The notes: generated by a model not told the origin, from the letters alone. A stretch of DNA of 64,000 nucleotides from Chloroflexota bacterium (GCA_013112725.1 JABFFZ010000009.1:36759-100758); one strand, 5' to 3'. Positions 8,908 to 17,105 are shown, numbered from the stretch's first letter. Program-made: numbers and translations.

Positions 8908-8970
8908 AGACCTGACAGGTTTTTGGCCTGCAAAGTTTCAAGTTGAACTGGTAAAAAACCTGTCAGGTCT
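8908..8970. repeat. AGACCTGACAGGTTT hairpin, long-loop copy
   Basis: AGACCTGACAGGTTTTT (8908-8924) pairs with AAAAAACCTGTCAGGTCT (8953-8970) around a 28-base loop. An open frame reads through it into the response regulator, but the peptide it would encode is not conserved receiver sequence. The remainder of 8764-9013 holds nothing I can assign. Confidence 0.8.
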
Positions 8971-9013
8971 GAACGGTTACGCTCAATCTCTCGATTACAA
9001 CTCTGATGGTTTC

Positions 9014-9385
9014 ATGACTTCCCAATATTGTGTTGTTAGCGTAGAAGACGATTTAGGAATTTATCAGATTATTCGGGCTTCTCTGCAGCAGTTACCCATT
9101 GAATTACATCATGCGGCTAATGGCCGCGATGCCATAGCCCTTATTGGCCGCAGCCAACCGGCGCTGGTTATTCTGGATATTTCTTTGCCAGATATGAATG
9201 GGTGGGATGTGTTGCAAAGTATGAGCAAACTGGAAATCCAAAAACCAAAAGTGCTGGTATTAACGGCTTTTACCAACCCCACTCACCGGCTCATTGGTCA
9301 TCTGCAAAATGTGGCCTATATGAATAAACCATTTTTGCCGCGAGAGCTGTCAGCCATGGTGTCTGAAATTTTGGAAATATCGTGA
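9014..9385 (+). CDS. Single-domain response regulator (CheY-like receiver)
   Basis: The 123-aa protein is a bare receiver domain. The acidic pocket is in VEDD (about residues 11-13). The phosphoacceptor is Asp55 in LVILDISLPDMNGW, with conserved Thr84 in LTAF and Lys105 in MNKPF. No output domain is present, so it probably acts through protein contacts, as CheY or Spo0F do. I start it at ATG 9014 because the longer frame translates the hairpin repeat. A cognate kinase is not adjacent; the histidine kinase at 3223-6012 lacks a receiver and is a possible partner, but this is only proximity. Confidence 0.85.
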   Translation: MTSQYCVVSVEDDLGIYQIIRASLQQLPIELHHAANGRDAIALIGRSQPALVILDISLPDMNGWDVLQSMSKLEIQKPKVLVLTAFTNPTHRLIGHLQNVAYMNKPFLPRELSAMVSEILEIS

Positions 9386-9390
9386 AACAG

Positions 9391-9446
9391 GTGGCGGCTG
9401 GTGGTTGGGCGCTGGCGGCTTGTGCCCGCACCCAACCACCAGCCAC
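9391..9446. repeat. Heptamer array with 14-bp hairpin
   Basis: The units GTGGCGG, CTGGTGG, TTGGGCG and CTGGCGG are followed by the inverted copy. GGCTGGTGGTTGGG (9396-9409) pairs exactly with 9431-9444. It separates the convergent response-regulator and epimerase genes and may act as a terminator for both. Confidence 0.75.
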
Positions 9447-10462
9447 TAAAACAACGTTGGATTGGCGGCAACCCAGGTGTACAGGTCGCGGATGCCAGCG
9501 GCGGGGGAAATGGTGGGTTGCCAGCCAAGCCGCTCACCGGCTTTGCGAATGTCGGCGATGAACACACGCTGATCGCCAGGCCGCCAGGCGCCCCACTGCA
9601 CTGGAATTTCATGCCCAGATAGTTCGGCCAACAGTGGCCCAAATTCGCTCCAGATGGAAAGGGTGTTGTCTGGCCCACCGCCGATATTAAACGCCTGCCC
9701 CTTAAGTTCCTCTATCGTTTCAATGCCACGCTCATAGGCGCGAATCAGGTCAGACACATGGAGGAGGTCGCGGACTTGACGGCCGTCGCCATAAATGCTG
9801 ATGGACCGGTTCATCACCGTCGCAATGACAAAGTGCGCCACCCAACCCTGATCCTCCACACCAAATTGCCTGCGGCCATAGATGCACGATTGGCGAAAAA
9901 CCAACGTCCGCAAGCCATAGATGCGGGCATAATCTAGTGTGTATTGGTCGCCGGCCCCTTTTGAGCATCCATACGGCGAGTGGAAGTCCAGCGGGTAGGT
10001 TTCGGGGATGCCGTATGGGTATTCGGCGTAACCATAGCGGTTGGCCTGCAATTCCACCCGCGCCGCTTCCATGCCGCCGTATACTTTGTTGGTGCTGGCG
10101 TAGAGGACGGCGGCTGTGGGGGCGTGGTGGCGCACCGCTTCCAGCACGTTGAAGGTGCCCAGGGCGTTGATCTCAAAATCTTCGCGCGGGTTCAAGACGG
10201 AGGTGGTAACGGCCACCTGGCTGGCTAAATGGAGGACAACATCGCTGCCGGACACGGCCGTTGCCAATGCCTCATACTCCCGAATATCCCCCTGGATAAA
10301 GTGCAGGCGTTCACCAAATTCCGCTTGCAGCCAGGCCAGGTTGGCCGGGCCGCCTTTGCGTGAAAGATTGTCATAGATGACCACGGTATGGCCTTGTTGC
10401 AGAAAATGGGCGGCGCTGTTGCAGCCAATAAAGCCGGCGCCGCCGGTGATCAAAATTTTCAT
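9446..10462 (-). CDS. CDP-paratose 2-epimerase-like NAD-dependent SDR
   Basis: This 338-aa extended short-chain dehydrogenase has the NAD-binding motif GGAGFIG at the N-terminus and the catalytic Y-x3-K in SPYGCSKGAGDQY. The combination PYGCSKGA, CIYGRRQFG and EDQGWVAHF is characteristic of CDP-paratose/CDP-tyvelose 2-epimerases, which invert C2 of a nucleotide-activated dideoxyhexose for surface polysaccharide. Length matches that family. I use the ATG of MKILITGG; the frame extends 17 codons upstream into non-conserved sequence. No other dideoxysugar genes are nearby, so a broader sugar-nucleotide epimerase role is possible. It follows rimI on the same strand by about 38 bp. Confidence 0.8.
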   Translation of the reverse strand: MKILITGGAGFIGCNSAAHFLQQGHTVVIYDNLSRKGGPANLAWLQAEFGERLHFIQGDIREYEALATAVSGSDVVLHLASQVAVTTSVLNPREDFEINALGTFNVLEAVRHHAPTAAVLYASTNKVYGGMEAARVELQANRYGYAEYPYGIPETYPLDFHSPYGCSKGAGDQYTLDYARIYGLRTLVFRQSCIYGRRQFGVEDQGWVAHFVIATVMNRSISIYGDGRQVRDLLHVSDLIRAYERGIETIEELKGQAFNIGGGPDNTLSIWSEFGPLLAELSGHEIPVQWGAWRPGDQRVFIADIRKAGERLGWQPTISPAAGIRDLYTWVAANPTLF

Positions 10463-10499
10463 GTTTGGCATCATAGTACGTTTTACAGGGTCACGGCCG

Positions 10500-11030
10500 T
10501 CAATCCTCACCACTTAGCCGCCGCCAAAGCAGCCCCTTTTTCTGTTCCAAAAACTGGTGATAACGGGCGTCCAGAGGCGGCGCGGTCATAATCAGGGCAT
10601 CCTCGCCCGTGTCCCGGTAGTAACGGCGGCGGCGGCCAACGACCTCGAACTGGTATTTATGATAGAGTTGTTGAGCGCCGCTGTTGGCGTGGCGTACTTC
10701 CAGCGTGACGATATTGGCGGGATGGGCATAGGCCAGCAGCAGCAGGTTCAGCAGCAGCAGCTCGCCCAACCCGCACCCGCGCCACTCCGGATGCACGGCA
10801 ATGGTGCTGATGTGTACCTCATCCCCAATCAGCCAATACCCGGCATAGCCAATGATTTGGTTGTCTTGACATAACACCTGGTAATGGGCCAGAGTATTCT
10901 CGGACACTTCGTGTTCATACAGACCAGGCCGGGCCGGGGTGGGGAAGGAGAGGCGGTCAATGGCGACAACGGCCGTTAAATCATCCATTGTCATCCGGCG
11001 CAGGTGGTAGGGTGAAGGCGGTCTGAGCAT
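10500..11030 (-). CDS. rimI: Ribosomal protein S18-alanine N-acetyltransferase RimI
   Basis: The 176-aa GNAT protein has the acetyl-CoA loop HPEWRGCGLGELLL and the beta-strand and tail region TLEVRHANSGAQQLYHKYQF typical of RimI, which acetylates the N-terminal alanine of ribosomal protein S18. It lies downstream of tsaE and tsaB on the same strand, the arrangement found in many bacteria, which strengthens the call over a generic acetyltransferase. A heptamer array separates it from tsaB, so the three genes may still be one transcript with hairpin spacers. Confidence 0.85.
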   Translation of the reverse strand: MLRPPSPYHLRRMTMDDLTAVVAIDRLSFPTPARPGLYEHEVSENTLAHYQVLCQDNQIIGYAGYWLIGDEVHISTIAVHPEWRGCGLGELLLLNLLLLAYAHPANIVTLEVRHANSGAQQLYHKYQFEVVGRRRRYYRDTGEDALIMTAPPLDARYHQFLEQKKGLLWRRLSGED

Positions 11031-11085
11031 GTGGCAGGTGGCAAGTGACAGGTGGCAGTTTCACTTGTCACCTGCCACTTACCAC
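11031..11085. repeat. Heptamer array (AGGTGGC words) with inverted arm
   Basis: GTGGC, AGGTGGC, AAGTGAC and AGGTGGC are followed by CACTTGTCACCTGCCACTT, which pairs with the first units with one or two mismatches. It lies between tsaB and rimI, inside a probable operon. Confidence 0.7.
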
Positions 11086-11087
11086 TC

Positions 11088-11756
11088 CTATCTTCCATCC
11101 GGTTCTTTGAGGTAGAGCGGGGCCAAGGCGGCGGCGTCATCCACCTGGCCCTGGCGCAAGCGCCGCCAGCCGATTTCGGCCAGCACAGCGGCGCGGCGCA
11201 CAGAGGCGGCGGGCAGGGCAATGCGGAACTCCTTGCCCGCGGCGCGGATTTGTTTAACGGCTTCAGGCGTGATTTCCCCGGCAAACAAGTAACGGCCGTC
11301 CCCATCCAACCGCGCCAATAATTCATCCCACGCCTCCATGGCGGGCGTCTGGATGGCCTGCCAGCCGTTATTTTGCCATTCATACGCGGCCGTGCATACT
11401 CTGGTGCGCCCGGCTTCGGCCACGGCGATCAGTTTGTCCGGTTGCGGCCCAATGCCCATTGCCAGGCAATCCAGTGTAGAGACGCCCATAAGCGGCGTCT
11501 GGTTCGCCAGCGCCAGCCCTTTGGCCACCGCCAGCCCCACGCGCAGCCCGGTATAGGAACCCGGCCCCCTGGTTACAGCAATACCCGTCAGATCGGATAT
11601 GGTGGCGCCGGCCTGGTACAGCATCTGTTGAATAGCGGGCGTCAGTTCGATGGTATGGTTGTTCAGGCAGCGCCAGCCGCTTTCGGCAAGTACGGCCGTG
11701 CCGCTGTGCAGCGCCAGTCCCAACCATCGTGTTGCCGTGTCAATTGCCAGAATCAT
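11088..11756 (-). CDS. tsaB: tRNA threonylcarbamoyladenosine biosynthesis protein TsaB
   Basis: TsaB is the inactive ASKHA paralogue that dimerises with TsaD in the complex making t6A37 on ANN-decoding tRNAs. The 222-aa protein starts MILAIDTAT, the first ATPase-fold strand, and has the family signature TRGPGSYTGLRVGLAVAKGLA. Length is typical. The frame extends 20 codons upstream, but ATG at MILAID is the conserved start. It is preceded by tsaE and followed by rimI. tsaD is not in the window. Confidence 0.9.
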   Translation of the reverse strand: MILAIDTATRWLGLALHSGTAVLAESGWRCLNNHTIELTPAIQQMLYQAGATISDLTGIAVTRGPGSYTGLRVGLAVAKGLALANQTPLMGVSTLDCLAMGIGPQPDKLIAVAEAGRTRVCTAAYEWQNNGWQAIQTPAMEAWDELLARLDGDGRYLFAGEITPEAVKQIRAAGKEFRIALPAASVRRAAVLAEIGWRRLRQGQVDDAAALAPLYLKEPDGR

Positions 11757-11812
11757 CCTCTGTCCTTCATGCTGGTGGCTACTTGTTGGTATCGGCCACC
11801 AACTACAAATTT

Positions 11813-12313
11813 TCACACCCCAAAGGCGCTCTTCTTAAACTCTTCCAATAATTTATGGGCGCGGTCCCCTTGGGCTTTCATGTGCATTTTTCGCCGGGTT
11901 TCACTGGCATAGGTCAATGAGACCCACAACCTGTCGGGCCGCAGCCATTTTTCAATACGCTCCGGCCATTCCACCATCACCGTATTCGGTTCGGCCAGTA
12001 AATCTTCCAGCCCGGCGGTGAAGACATCACCGGGACCTTCCAGCCGGTAGCAGTCCAGGTGGTATAGGACACGGCCATCGTGCAGGCGTGGATATTCATT
12101 CACCACCACAAACGTGGGACTGGTCACCCGCAGTGTGGTGCCCCAACCGCGTCCCACACCACGCGCCAGCGCCGTTTTGCCCGCGCCCAGCTCGCCAGAC
12201 AGGCACAGTAAATCACCTGGCTGCAACAATTCACCCAGCCGCACGCCCAGCCGCAGCGTCTGCTCCTCGCTGCTGCTCACAAAATCCAATGTCCAGGGGT
12301 CTAATATCGCCAT
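11813..12313 (-). CDS. tsaE: tRNA threonylcarbamoyladenosine biosynthesis ATPase TsaE
   Basis: TsaE is the P-loop ATPase that drives turnover of the TsaBDE complex. The 166-aa protein has Walker A GELGAGKT (about residues 40-47), followed by LARGVGRGWG and TSPTFVVVNEY, and the Walker B-like HLDCYRLEG, all typical. The start chosen is MAILDP; upstream in-frame sequence is non-conserved and derives partly from a heptamer array. The C-terminal tail beyond residue 150 is basic. It is the first gene of the tsaE-tsaB-rimI-epimerase series, with a 56-bp spacer of inverted words before tsaB. Confidence 0.9.
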   Translation of the reverse strand: MAILDPWTLDFVSSSEEQTLRLGVRLGELLQPGDLLCLSGELGAGKTALARGVGRGWGTTLRVTSPTFVVVNEYPRLHDGRVLYHLDCYRLEGPGDVFTAGLEDLLAEPNTVMVEWPERIEKWLRPDRLWVSLTYASETRRKMHMKAQGDRAHKLLEEFKKSAFGV

Positions 12314-12353
12314 AATAATGATTTTTTGGCTCTTTGGAAACTCAGGGCAGGCT

Positions 12354-12417
12354 ATGATGCGTGACGAGTGATGCGTGACCGGAGAGACCACACGCCTCAC
12401 TCGTCACTCGTCACGCC
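12354..12417. repeat. Heptamer array GTGACGA/GTGATGC with inverted arm
   Basis: ATGATGC, GTGACGA, GTGATGC and GTGACCG are followed by the reverse-complement words CTCACTCGTCACTCGTCACG. The same words occur at 20016-20070. It lies in the 325-bp gap between divergent tsaE and the phosphoesterase gene. The rest of that gap (12418-12638) is AT-richer near the phosphoesterase and may hold its promoter, but I see no convincing -35/-10 pair. Confidence 0.75.
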
Positions 12418-12638
12418 GAACCCCATAAAATCCTGTAGAGCCGATTTTTCAGGCGATGGGACCGATCGTTCAACGCCCCATTGCCCGACAGCCCGATTAT
12501 ACCCTTACCCGGCAAAGATGGTATCATTATCCCCTGTCCAGATGTGGTGTAAGGGATACAATACAGAGTGTCTTTGCATTTAAGTTTGGCCCTTATTGGT
12601 TTTGGGCCGGGAGAAAAAATTAGCACTGAGGAATCTAC

Positions 12639-13382
12639 ATGCGTGTATTGATAATTTCGGACATCCATGCCAACTTTGCCGCCTTTGAAACCGTATTAGC
12701 GGATGCTGCTGGACAATGGGACATCATCTGGTTTTTGGGCGATCTGGTGGGTTATGGGCCGGATCCAAATGAATGTGTAGCTGAACTGAAAAAGCATAAC
12801 CATATTTCTCTTTCCGGCAATCATGATCAGGCGGTATTAGGAAATCTGGACATCAAGCTCTTTAACCGTGAGGCCAACTTTGCCATAAGCTGGACGCAAG
12901 ATGTATTGACTGAAGAGTCGCGTGCCTATTTGCAGGTGTTTCCCTCAAAGACGGTGGAAGAGCCTTTTACGCTGGCCCATGCCAGCCCGCGGTATCCGGT
13001 GTGGGAATATATTATTGACCCCGGCACGGCCGCTGAGAATTTTGACTGGTTTCAGACGCCTTACTGTTTTGTGGGGCACACCCATGTGCCGGTAATTTTT
13101 GAAGAGCGGGTCAGCTCGCGCCGAGAAATTTATATGCGCGCCCCTTTTTATATGGAATCTGGTGAGCCTTTTATGTTGGGTGAATCGCGCCTGATCATTA
13201 ACCCTGGCAGCGTGGGGCAGCCCCGTGATTCTGATCCCCGCGCGGCTTATGCCCTGCTGGATACTGAGGCGCTGATGTGCGTGTTTAGGCGCGTAGAATA
13301 CCCGGTACAGGTGACGCAGCGGCGCATGGAAAAGTTTGGCATGCCCCGTCGCCTGGTTGAGCGATTGGCGCATGGCGTTTGA
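12639..13382 (+). CDS. Calcineurin-like metallophosphoesterase (YfcE/MJ0936-type)
   Basis: The 247-aa protein has the full dinuclear metal site: SDIHANFAAF at the N-terminus, GDLVGYGPDPN, GNHDQA, and the late GHTHVP. These are diagnostic of class III-type phosphodiesterases that act on cyclic or generic phosphodiesters, though the true substrate is unknown. Length fits single-domain members. It overlaps or abuts the next gene, the nucleotidyltransferase-like protein, so the two are probably co-transcribed, perhaps with the transaldolase. Confidence 0.87.
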   Translation: MRVLIISDIHANFAAFETVLADAAGQWDIIWFLGDLVGYGPDPNECVAELKKHNHISLSGNHDQAVLGNLDIKLFNREANFAISWTQDVLTEESRAYLQVFPSKTVEEPFTLAHASPRYPVWEYIIDPGTAAENFDWFQTPYCFVGHTHVPVIFEERVSSRREIYMRAPFYMESGEPFMLGESRLIINPGSVGQPRDSDPRAAYALLDTEALMCVFRRVEYPVQVTQRRMEKFGMPRRLVERLAHGV

Positions 13383-13384
13383 GA

Positions 13385-14200
13385 ATGACCCATTCACAAA
13401 AATTATTACAACGACTGGATGCTATTGGTCTTTCGCTGGAGGGTGCAGCCGGGGCGTTGGCGCTCATTGGTTTGGGGTCAGCCGGCAGCGAAACGGCCCG
13501 GATGGATGCCTTTTCTGATCTAGATTTTTTTGTGATTGTACAGGCCGGTTATAAACAGGCGTTTATTGCGGATTTGGGCTGGCTGACGGCCGTACACCCC
13601 ATCGCCTTTCAATTTATGAATACCGCCGACGGGTACAAGCTCCTCTTTGCCGACGATATTTTTTGTGAGTTTGCCGTCTTTGAAAAGGCGGAACTGGCTC
13701 ATATCCCTTTTTCTGCTGAACGGATCGTCTGGCGGGCTGAGAGCTTTGATCCCGCCACTGTGAAGCCCAAACAGGCGTCTACGGCCGCTGTGAATGTGGA
13801 ATGGCTGGTGGGTGAAGCTGTAACCAATTTGTATGTGGGGCTGTGCCGTTACCGGCGCGGCGAAAAACTGTCGGCGGCCCGTTTTGTGCAGGGATATGCC
13901 GTTGACCGTGTGCTGGAACTGGCGGCGCTGGTGGAAACTGAGCAGCCGGCCTTTCGGGATGTGTTTGGCGCAGAGCGCCGCTTTGAGCAGCGTTTCCCGG
14001 TCACGGCCGTGAACCTGCCCGATTTTGTGCCCGGTTATAACCACACGCCCCAGGCAGCTCAGGCCATCTTGCACTATCTCGACACCCACTTCACTGTCCA
14101 CCCGGCCATGAAAAATCTCATTATGTCGCTGGCGGCTGGTAGGATCTACCAGCCGCCAGCCATTAAAACAAGGAGTATGTTGCATGAATCCTTTGGTTGA
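13385..14200 (+). CDS. Nucleotidyltransferase-like protein
   Basis: The 271-aa protein carries the pol-beta-type NTase signature near the N-terminus: GLGSAGSETARMDAFSDLDF, with Asp45 and Asp47 as the metal-binding pair. The rest is alpha-helical and resembles aminoglycoside- or lincosamide-type nucleotidyltransferases only loosely. I use ATG 13385; TTG 13379 overlaps the previous stop. The last 20 or so residues, LAAGRIYQPPAIKT and beyond, are translated from a hairpin array and then run into the transaldolase start, so the original C-terminus was probably shorter. The gene sits two bases after a phosphoesterase gene, which suggests paired nucleotide addition and removal, an inference. Confidence 0.7.
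   Translation: MTHSQKLLQRLDAIGLSLEGAAGALALIGLGSAGSETARMDAFSDLDFFVIVQAGYKQAFIADLGWLTAVHPIAFQFMNTADGYKLLFADDIFCEFAVFEKAELAHIPFSAERIVWRAESFDPATVKPKQASTAAVNVEWLVGEAVTNLYVGLCRYRRGEKLSAARFVQGYAVDRVLELAALVETEQPAFRDVFGAERRFEQRFPVTAVNLPDFVPGYNHTPQAAQAILHYLDTHFTVHPAMKNLIMSLAAGRIYQPPAIKTRSMLHESFG
14130..14165. repeat. Hairpin array inside a coding 3' end
   Basis: GCTGGCGGCTGGTA and TACCAGCCGCCAGC are inverted around GGATC. It uses the same CTGGCGG words as the array at 9391-9446. It is translated as the C-terminal tail of the nucleotidyltransferase-like protein. Confidence 0.75.
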
Positions 14201-15281
14201 ACTGCATGCCTACGGGCAAAGCTTTTGGTATGACAATATCCGCCGCCAGTTTTTGCAGGATGGCACGTTGCAAAATCTGATTGCCCAGGACGGCTTACGC
14301 GGCATGACTTCCAACCCTTCCATTTTTGAGAAGGCGATTGGGCACAGCGACGATTATGACGCCCAAATTCGGCAGTTGGTGGCGCAGGGTGCGGATGTGG
14401 ACGCCATTTATGAGGCGCTGGTGCTGGCCGATATTCAGGCCGCCTGTGACTTGTTTGCCGATTTGTACGCCGAATCCGATGGCGGCGATGGGTTTGTCAG
14501 CCTGGAAGTGTCGCCCCATCTGGCGCGGGATACGGCGGGTACTGTGTCTGAGGCCAAACGGTTGTTCACGGCCGTGAACCGCCCCAACCTCATGATCAAA
14601 GTGCCGGCGACGCCGGAAGGTATTCCCGCCATTGAAGCCCTTATCGGCAGTGGTATCAACGTCAACATTACCCTGATGTTCAACATGGCGCATTATGAAG
14701 CGGTGGCTCAGGCCTACATCAACGGTCTGCAACGGTTGTTGGCCGGTGGCGGCAATCCGCACCAGGTGGCTTCCGTGGCTTCCTTTTTTGTCAGCCGGGT
14801 GGATACGGCCGTAGACAAGAAACTGGCCGAATTGAACGATCCGGCAGCGGCGGCGTTGATGGGACAGACGGCCGTAGCCAACTCTAAAGTGGTCTACCAA
14901 CGCTTCAAAGAAATTTTTCACGGCCCCGCCTTTCAAGAGTTGCAGGCAGCGGGGGCGGCGCACCAACGGCTGCTGTGGGCCTCTACCAGCACCAAAAATC
15001 CGGCTTACCCGGATACCCTCTACGTAGACCAATTGATTGGCCCGGAAACGGTGAACACCATGCCGCCGGAAACGATAGAAGCATTCAGGGATCACGGCCG
15101 TCTGGCAAATACCCTGGAGCAAGACGTAGACCAGGCCTGGGAACTATTGGATAATCTGGCCGAACTGCAAATCAATCTGAACGACATTACCGAGCAATTA
15201 CAGGTAGAAGGTGTTATTGCCTTTGCCAAAGCGTTCGACGTACTCATGGCCACCATCGCTGCCAAAAAATCCAGTTTGTAG
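14184..15281 (+). CDS. tal: Transaldolase
   Basis: Transaldolase moves a dihydroxyacetone unit between sedoheptulose-7-phosphate and glyceraldehyde-3-phosphate in the non-oxidative pentose phosphate pathway. The 365-aa protein has GMTSNPSIFEKAI near residue 40 and the Schiff-base lysine Lys139 in LMIKVPATPEG. FNMAHYEAVAQAYINGL and FVSRVDTAVDKKL also fit. At this length it belongs to the longer TalB-like bacterial group found as monofunctional enzymes or as the N-terminal half of Tal-Pgi fusions. The ATG lies inside the 3' end of the preceding gene with a 17-bp overlap. No transketolase or glucose-6-phosphate dehydrogenase is adjacent. Confidence 0.92.
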   Translation: MNPLVELHAYGQSFWYDNIRRQFLQDGTLQNLIAQDGLRGMTSNPSIFEKAIGHSDDYDAQIRQLVAQGADVDAIYEALVLADIQAACDLFADLYAESDGGDGFVSLEVSPHLARDTAGTVSEAKRLFTAVNRPNLMIKVPATPEGIPAIEALIGSGINVNITLMFNMAHYEAVAQAYINGLQRLLAGGGNPHQVASVASFFVSRVDTAVDKKLAELNDPAAAALMGQTAVANSKVVYQRFKEIFHGPAFQELQAAGAAHQRLLWASTSTKNPAYPDTLYVDQLIGPETVNTMPPETIEAFRDHGRLANTLEQDVDQAWELLDNLAELQINLNDITEQLQVEGVIAFAKAFDVLMATIAAKKSSL

Positions 15282-15285
15282 TCGT

Positions 15286-15843
15286 ATGGATAACACGCCG
15301 GCTGAGAGACGCGAACAGATTGTGGCCTGGCTGCGCGAAGACCAACTGCTGCGCATAGATGAACTGGTGCAGCGGCTTGGTGTTTCCACCATGACCGTTC
15401 ACCGTGACCTGACAGCTTTGTCTGAAGCCGGGCTGGTGGAGAAGGTGCATGGTGGGGTGCGTTTGCCAGACCCCAATCTTGTGACCACCGAAACGTGCCA
15501 GATGTGCCAGATGCCGGTGAAACGCCGGCTGCATTTTGTGCTGACCACCCGCGATAATGCGGTCATCCGCGCTTGCTGCCCGCACTGTGGTTTGTTGCTG
15601 CTACACGCCAGGACGGATGTAAAAACAGCGTTGTTACGCGATTTTATTTACGGCCGTATCATCAATGTGCATCAGGCCTACTACGTTGTCGAAAGCCGCA
15701 TTGCTGTTTGCTGTGTGCCCAGTGTGCTGGCCTTTGCCAGCCAGACCGACGCCGCCGATTTCCAGCAGGGTTTCGGCGGCCAGGTCATGCAGTTGACCCA
15801 GGCTTATGCCTTCCTCTCCCATTCCCACCATATCCACTCCTGA
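15286..15843 (+). CDS. DeoR-type HTH fused to a NosL-like metal-binding domain
   Basis: The 185-aa protein has an N-terminal DeoR helix-turn-helix (about residues 1-58), with RIDELVQRLGVSTMTVHRDL as the recognition region. Instead of a sugar-binding C-domain it carries a NosL-like domain: CQMCQMP near residues 66-72, then CCPHCG, AYYVVESRIAVCCVPSV and a DAADFQQGFGG motif that in NosL follows the copper-site fold. NosL is a Cu(I) chaperone for nitrous oxide reductase. The next two genes are the copper proteins SCO1 and PCu(A)C. I infer a one-component copper-responsive regulator. It starts at ATG 15286, five bases after the transaldolase stop. Confidence 0.75.
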   Translation: MDNTPAERREQIVAWLREDQLLRIDELVQRLGVSTMTVHRDLTALSEAGLVEKVHGGVRLPDPNLVTTETCQMCQMPVKRRLHFVLTTRDNAVIRACCPHCGLLLLHARTDVKTALLRDFIYGRIINVHQAYYVVESRIAVCCVPSVLAFASQTDAADFQQGFGGQVMQLTQAYAFLSHSHHIHS

Positions 15844-15852
15844 TCTGTAACC

Positions 15853-15880
15853 TTGTACCAATTCGCCGATTTGGTATAAT
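15853..15880 (+). promoter_or_regulatory. Promoter of the SCO1 gene
   Basis: TTGTAC (15853-15858) and TATAAT (15875-15880) are separated by 16 bp. CCAATTCGCCGATTTGG in the spacer is an imperfect inverted repeat and could be an operator for the adjacent DeoR-NosL protein. The SCO1 start is at 15949. Confidence 0.55.
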
Positions 15881-15948
15881 CTGGGATAAATCACAAAACG
15901 TAACAACTCTTGTTGGTCTTTGTTTTGTTGCTTTTGGCGTGAGACTAC

Positions 15949-16530
15949 ATGATGAACCGGACAACGTGGGGCGTCTTCATGATTTTATGCTGGCTGGTGG
16001 GCTGCCAACGACCGTACCAGTTTGCCGGTACGCTGCTGCCAGTGCCGCAGCCGGCGCCGGACATTGCCCTGGAGTCGGTAAATGGGCCGGTGAGCCTGCG
16101 CGATTTTGCCGGTCAATACACCTTTGTCTATTTCGGTTACCGGTTTTGCCCGGATGTCTGCCCGGTGACGATGGGCAAATTAAAACAGGTCAAAGCAGAT
16201 TTGGGGAATCGGGGCAACGAGATGGCGGTGGTGATGATCACCGTTGATCCGGAGCGCGATACCCCCGAAGCATTGGCCGAATATATGGCTTACTTTGATG
16301 ACTCTTTTGTTGGTTTGTCCGGCGATCCAGAAGCGATTGATGCCGTTGGTAAACCGTTCGGGCTGCATTATCATCAGCATCAAGGATCGGCCGCATCTGG
16401 CTACCTGATTGACCACACGGCGCGTTTCTTTTTATTAGACAGAGAGGGGAATATGATCCTCTCTTATGCCCATGAGACGCCGCTAGATGATCTTTTACGG
16501 GATGTCAGACACCTGATTGAAACTCAATGA
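15949..16530 (+). CDS. SCO1/SenC-family copper chaperone lipoprotein
   Basis: SCO proteins deliver copper to, or reduce the thiols of, the CuA site of cytochrome c oxidase outside the membrane. The 193-aa protein has a short hydrophobic N-terminus and lipobox LVGC (acylated Cys about residue 19). A thioredoxin fold follows with the copper-binding Cys67-x3-Cys71 in FCPDVCPVT and the third ligand His156 in IDHTA. Length is standard. It stands between the DeoR-NosL regulator and PCu(A)C, forming a copper-assembly module. No cytochrome oxidase genes are in the window. Confidence 0.92.
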   Translation: MMNRTTWGVFMILCWLVGCQRPYQFAGTLLPVPQPAPDIALESVNGPVSLRDFAGQYTFVYFGYRFCPDVCPVTMGKLKQVKADLGNRGNEMAVVMITVDPERDTPEALAEYMAYFDDSFVGLSGDPEAIDAVGKPFGLHYHQHQGSAASGYLIDHTARFFLLDREGNMILSYAHETPLDDLLRDVRHLIETQ

Positions 16531-16625
16531 TGCTCTTTCCTCGTGCAAACGCTCTCTGCCTTTGCAGGCTACGATAGACGACGCGAAGGGGTAAACCTAT
16601 TTTATTTAGTAAGGAGAGTTAAAGA

Positions 16626-17102
16626 ATGAAACGTTATTTGCTTTTTGTTGTGCTATTGGTGGGTTTGTTGGTCCAGGCTGCTTGCAGCAACTCAGAATCA
16701 AAGGCGGCGCCCATTACCGTGGAAAATGTGCGCGCTAACATGACCATGCCCACCGATACCGGTTCGTTCTGGATGTTGATTACCAATAATTCAGATACGG
16801 ACGATGCCTTATTGGGGGCAGCGGTAGATGGCTGCGGCGTCATTGAATTGCATGACATGGTCATGGAGAATGATGTCATGGTGATGCGCCCGGTCGCCGG
16901 TGGGAAAATTCCCATTCCGGCGGGGCAAACGGTGGAACTGAAACCGGGTGGGCTGCATGTGATGTGTATGCAAAAAGCGGCGCCGCTGGCGTTAGGCACA
17001 AAGGTGAAGATTGAACTGGAGTTTGCCAATGCGGGTACGATTACAGTTGAAGGGGAAGTTGTGGAACCGGCGATGAGCAGCGGGGGGATGAATAATAATT
17101 AA
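16626..17102 (+). CDS. PCu(A)C copper chaperone lipoprotein (DUF461)
   Basis: PCu(A)C binds Cu(I) outside the cytoplasmic membrane and works with SCO proteins on the CuA centre. The 158-aa protein has a lipobox at AACSNS (Cys about residue 20). The family motif H-M-x(n)-M-x(n)-H-x-M is present as LHDMVM, MRPV and LHVMCM. The tail is Met/Asn rich (MSSGGMNNN), which may add copper affinity. A good ribosome-binding site (GGAGAG) precedes ATG 16626. The gene is 95 bp after SCO1. Confidence 0.9.
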   Translation: MKRYLLFVVLLVGLLVQAACSNSESKAAPITVENVRANMTMPTDTGSFWMLITNNSDTDDALLGAAVDGCGVIELHDMVMENDVMVMRPVAGGKIPIPAGQTVELKPGGLHVMCMQKAAPLALGTKVKIELEFANAGTITVEGEVVEPAMSSGGMNNN

Positions 17103-17105
17103 GTT

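Noticed and set aside
8891..9013. N-terminal extension of the response regulator
   Set aside because: The added 41 residues are translated from the AGACCTGACAGGTTT hairpin and its loop. Receiver domains begin near MTSQYCVVSVEDD.
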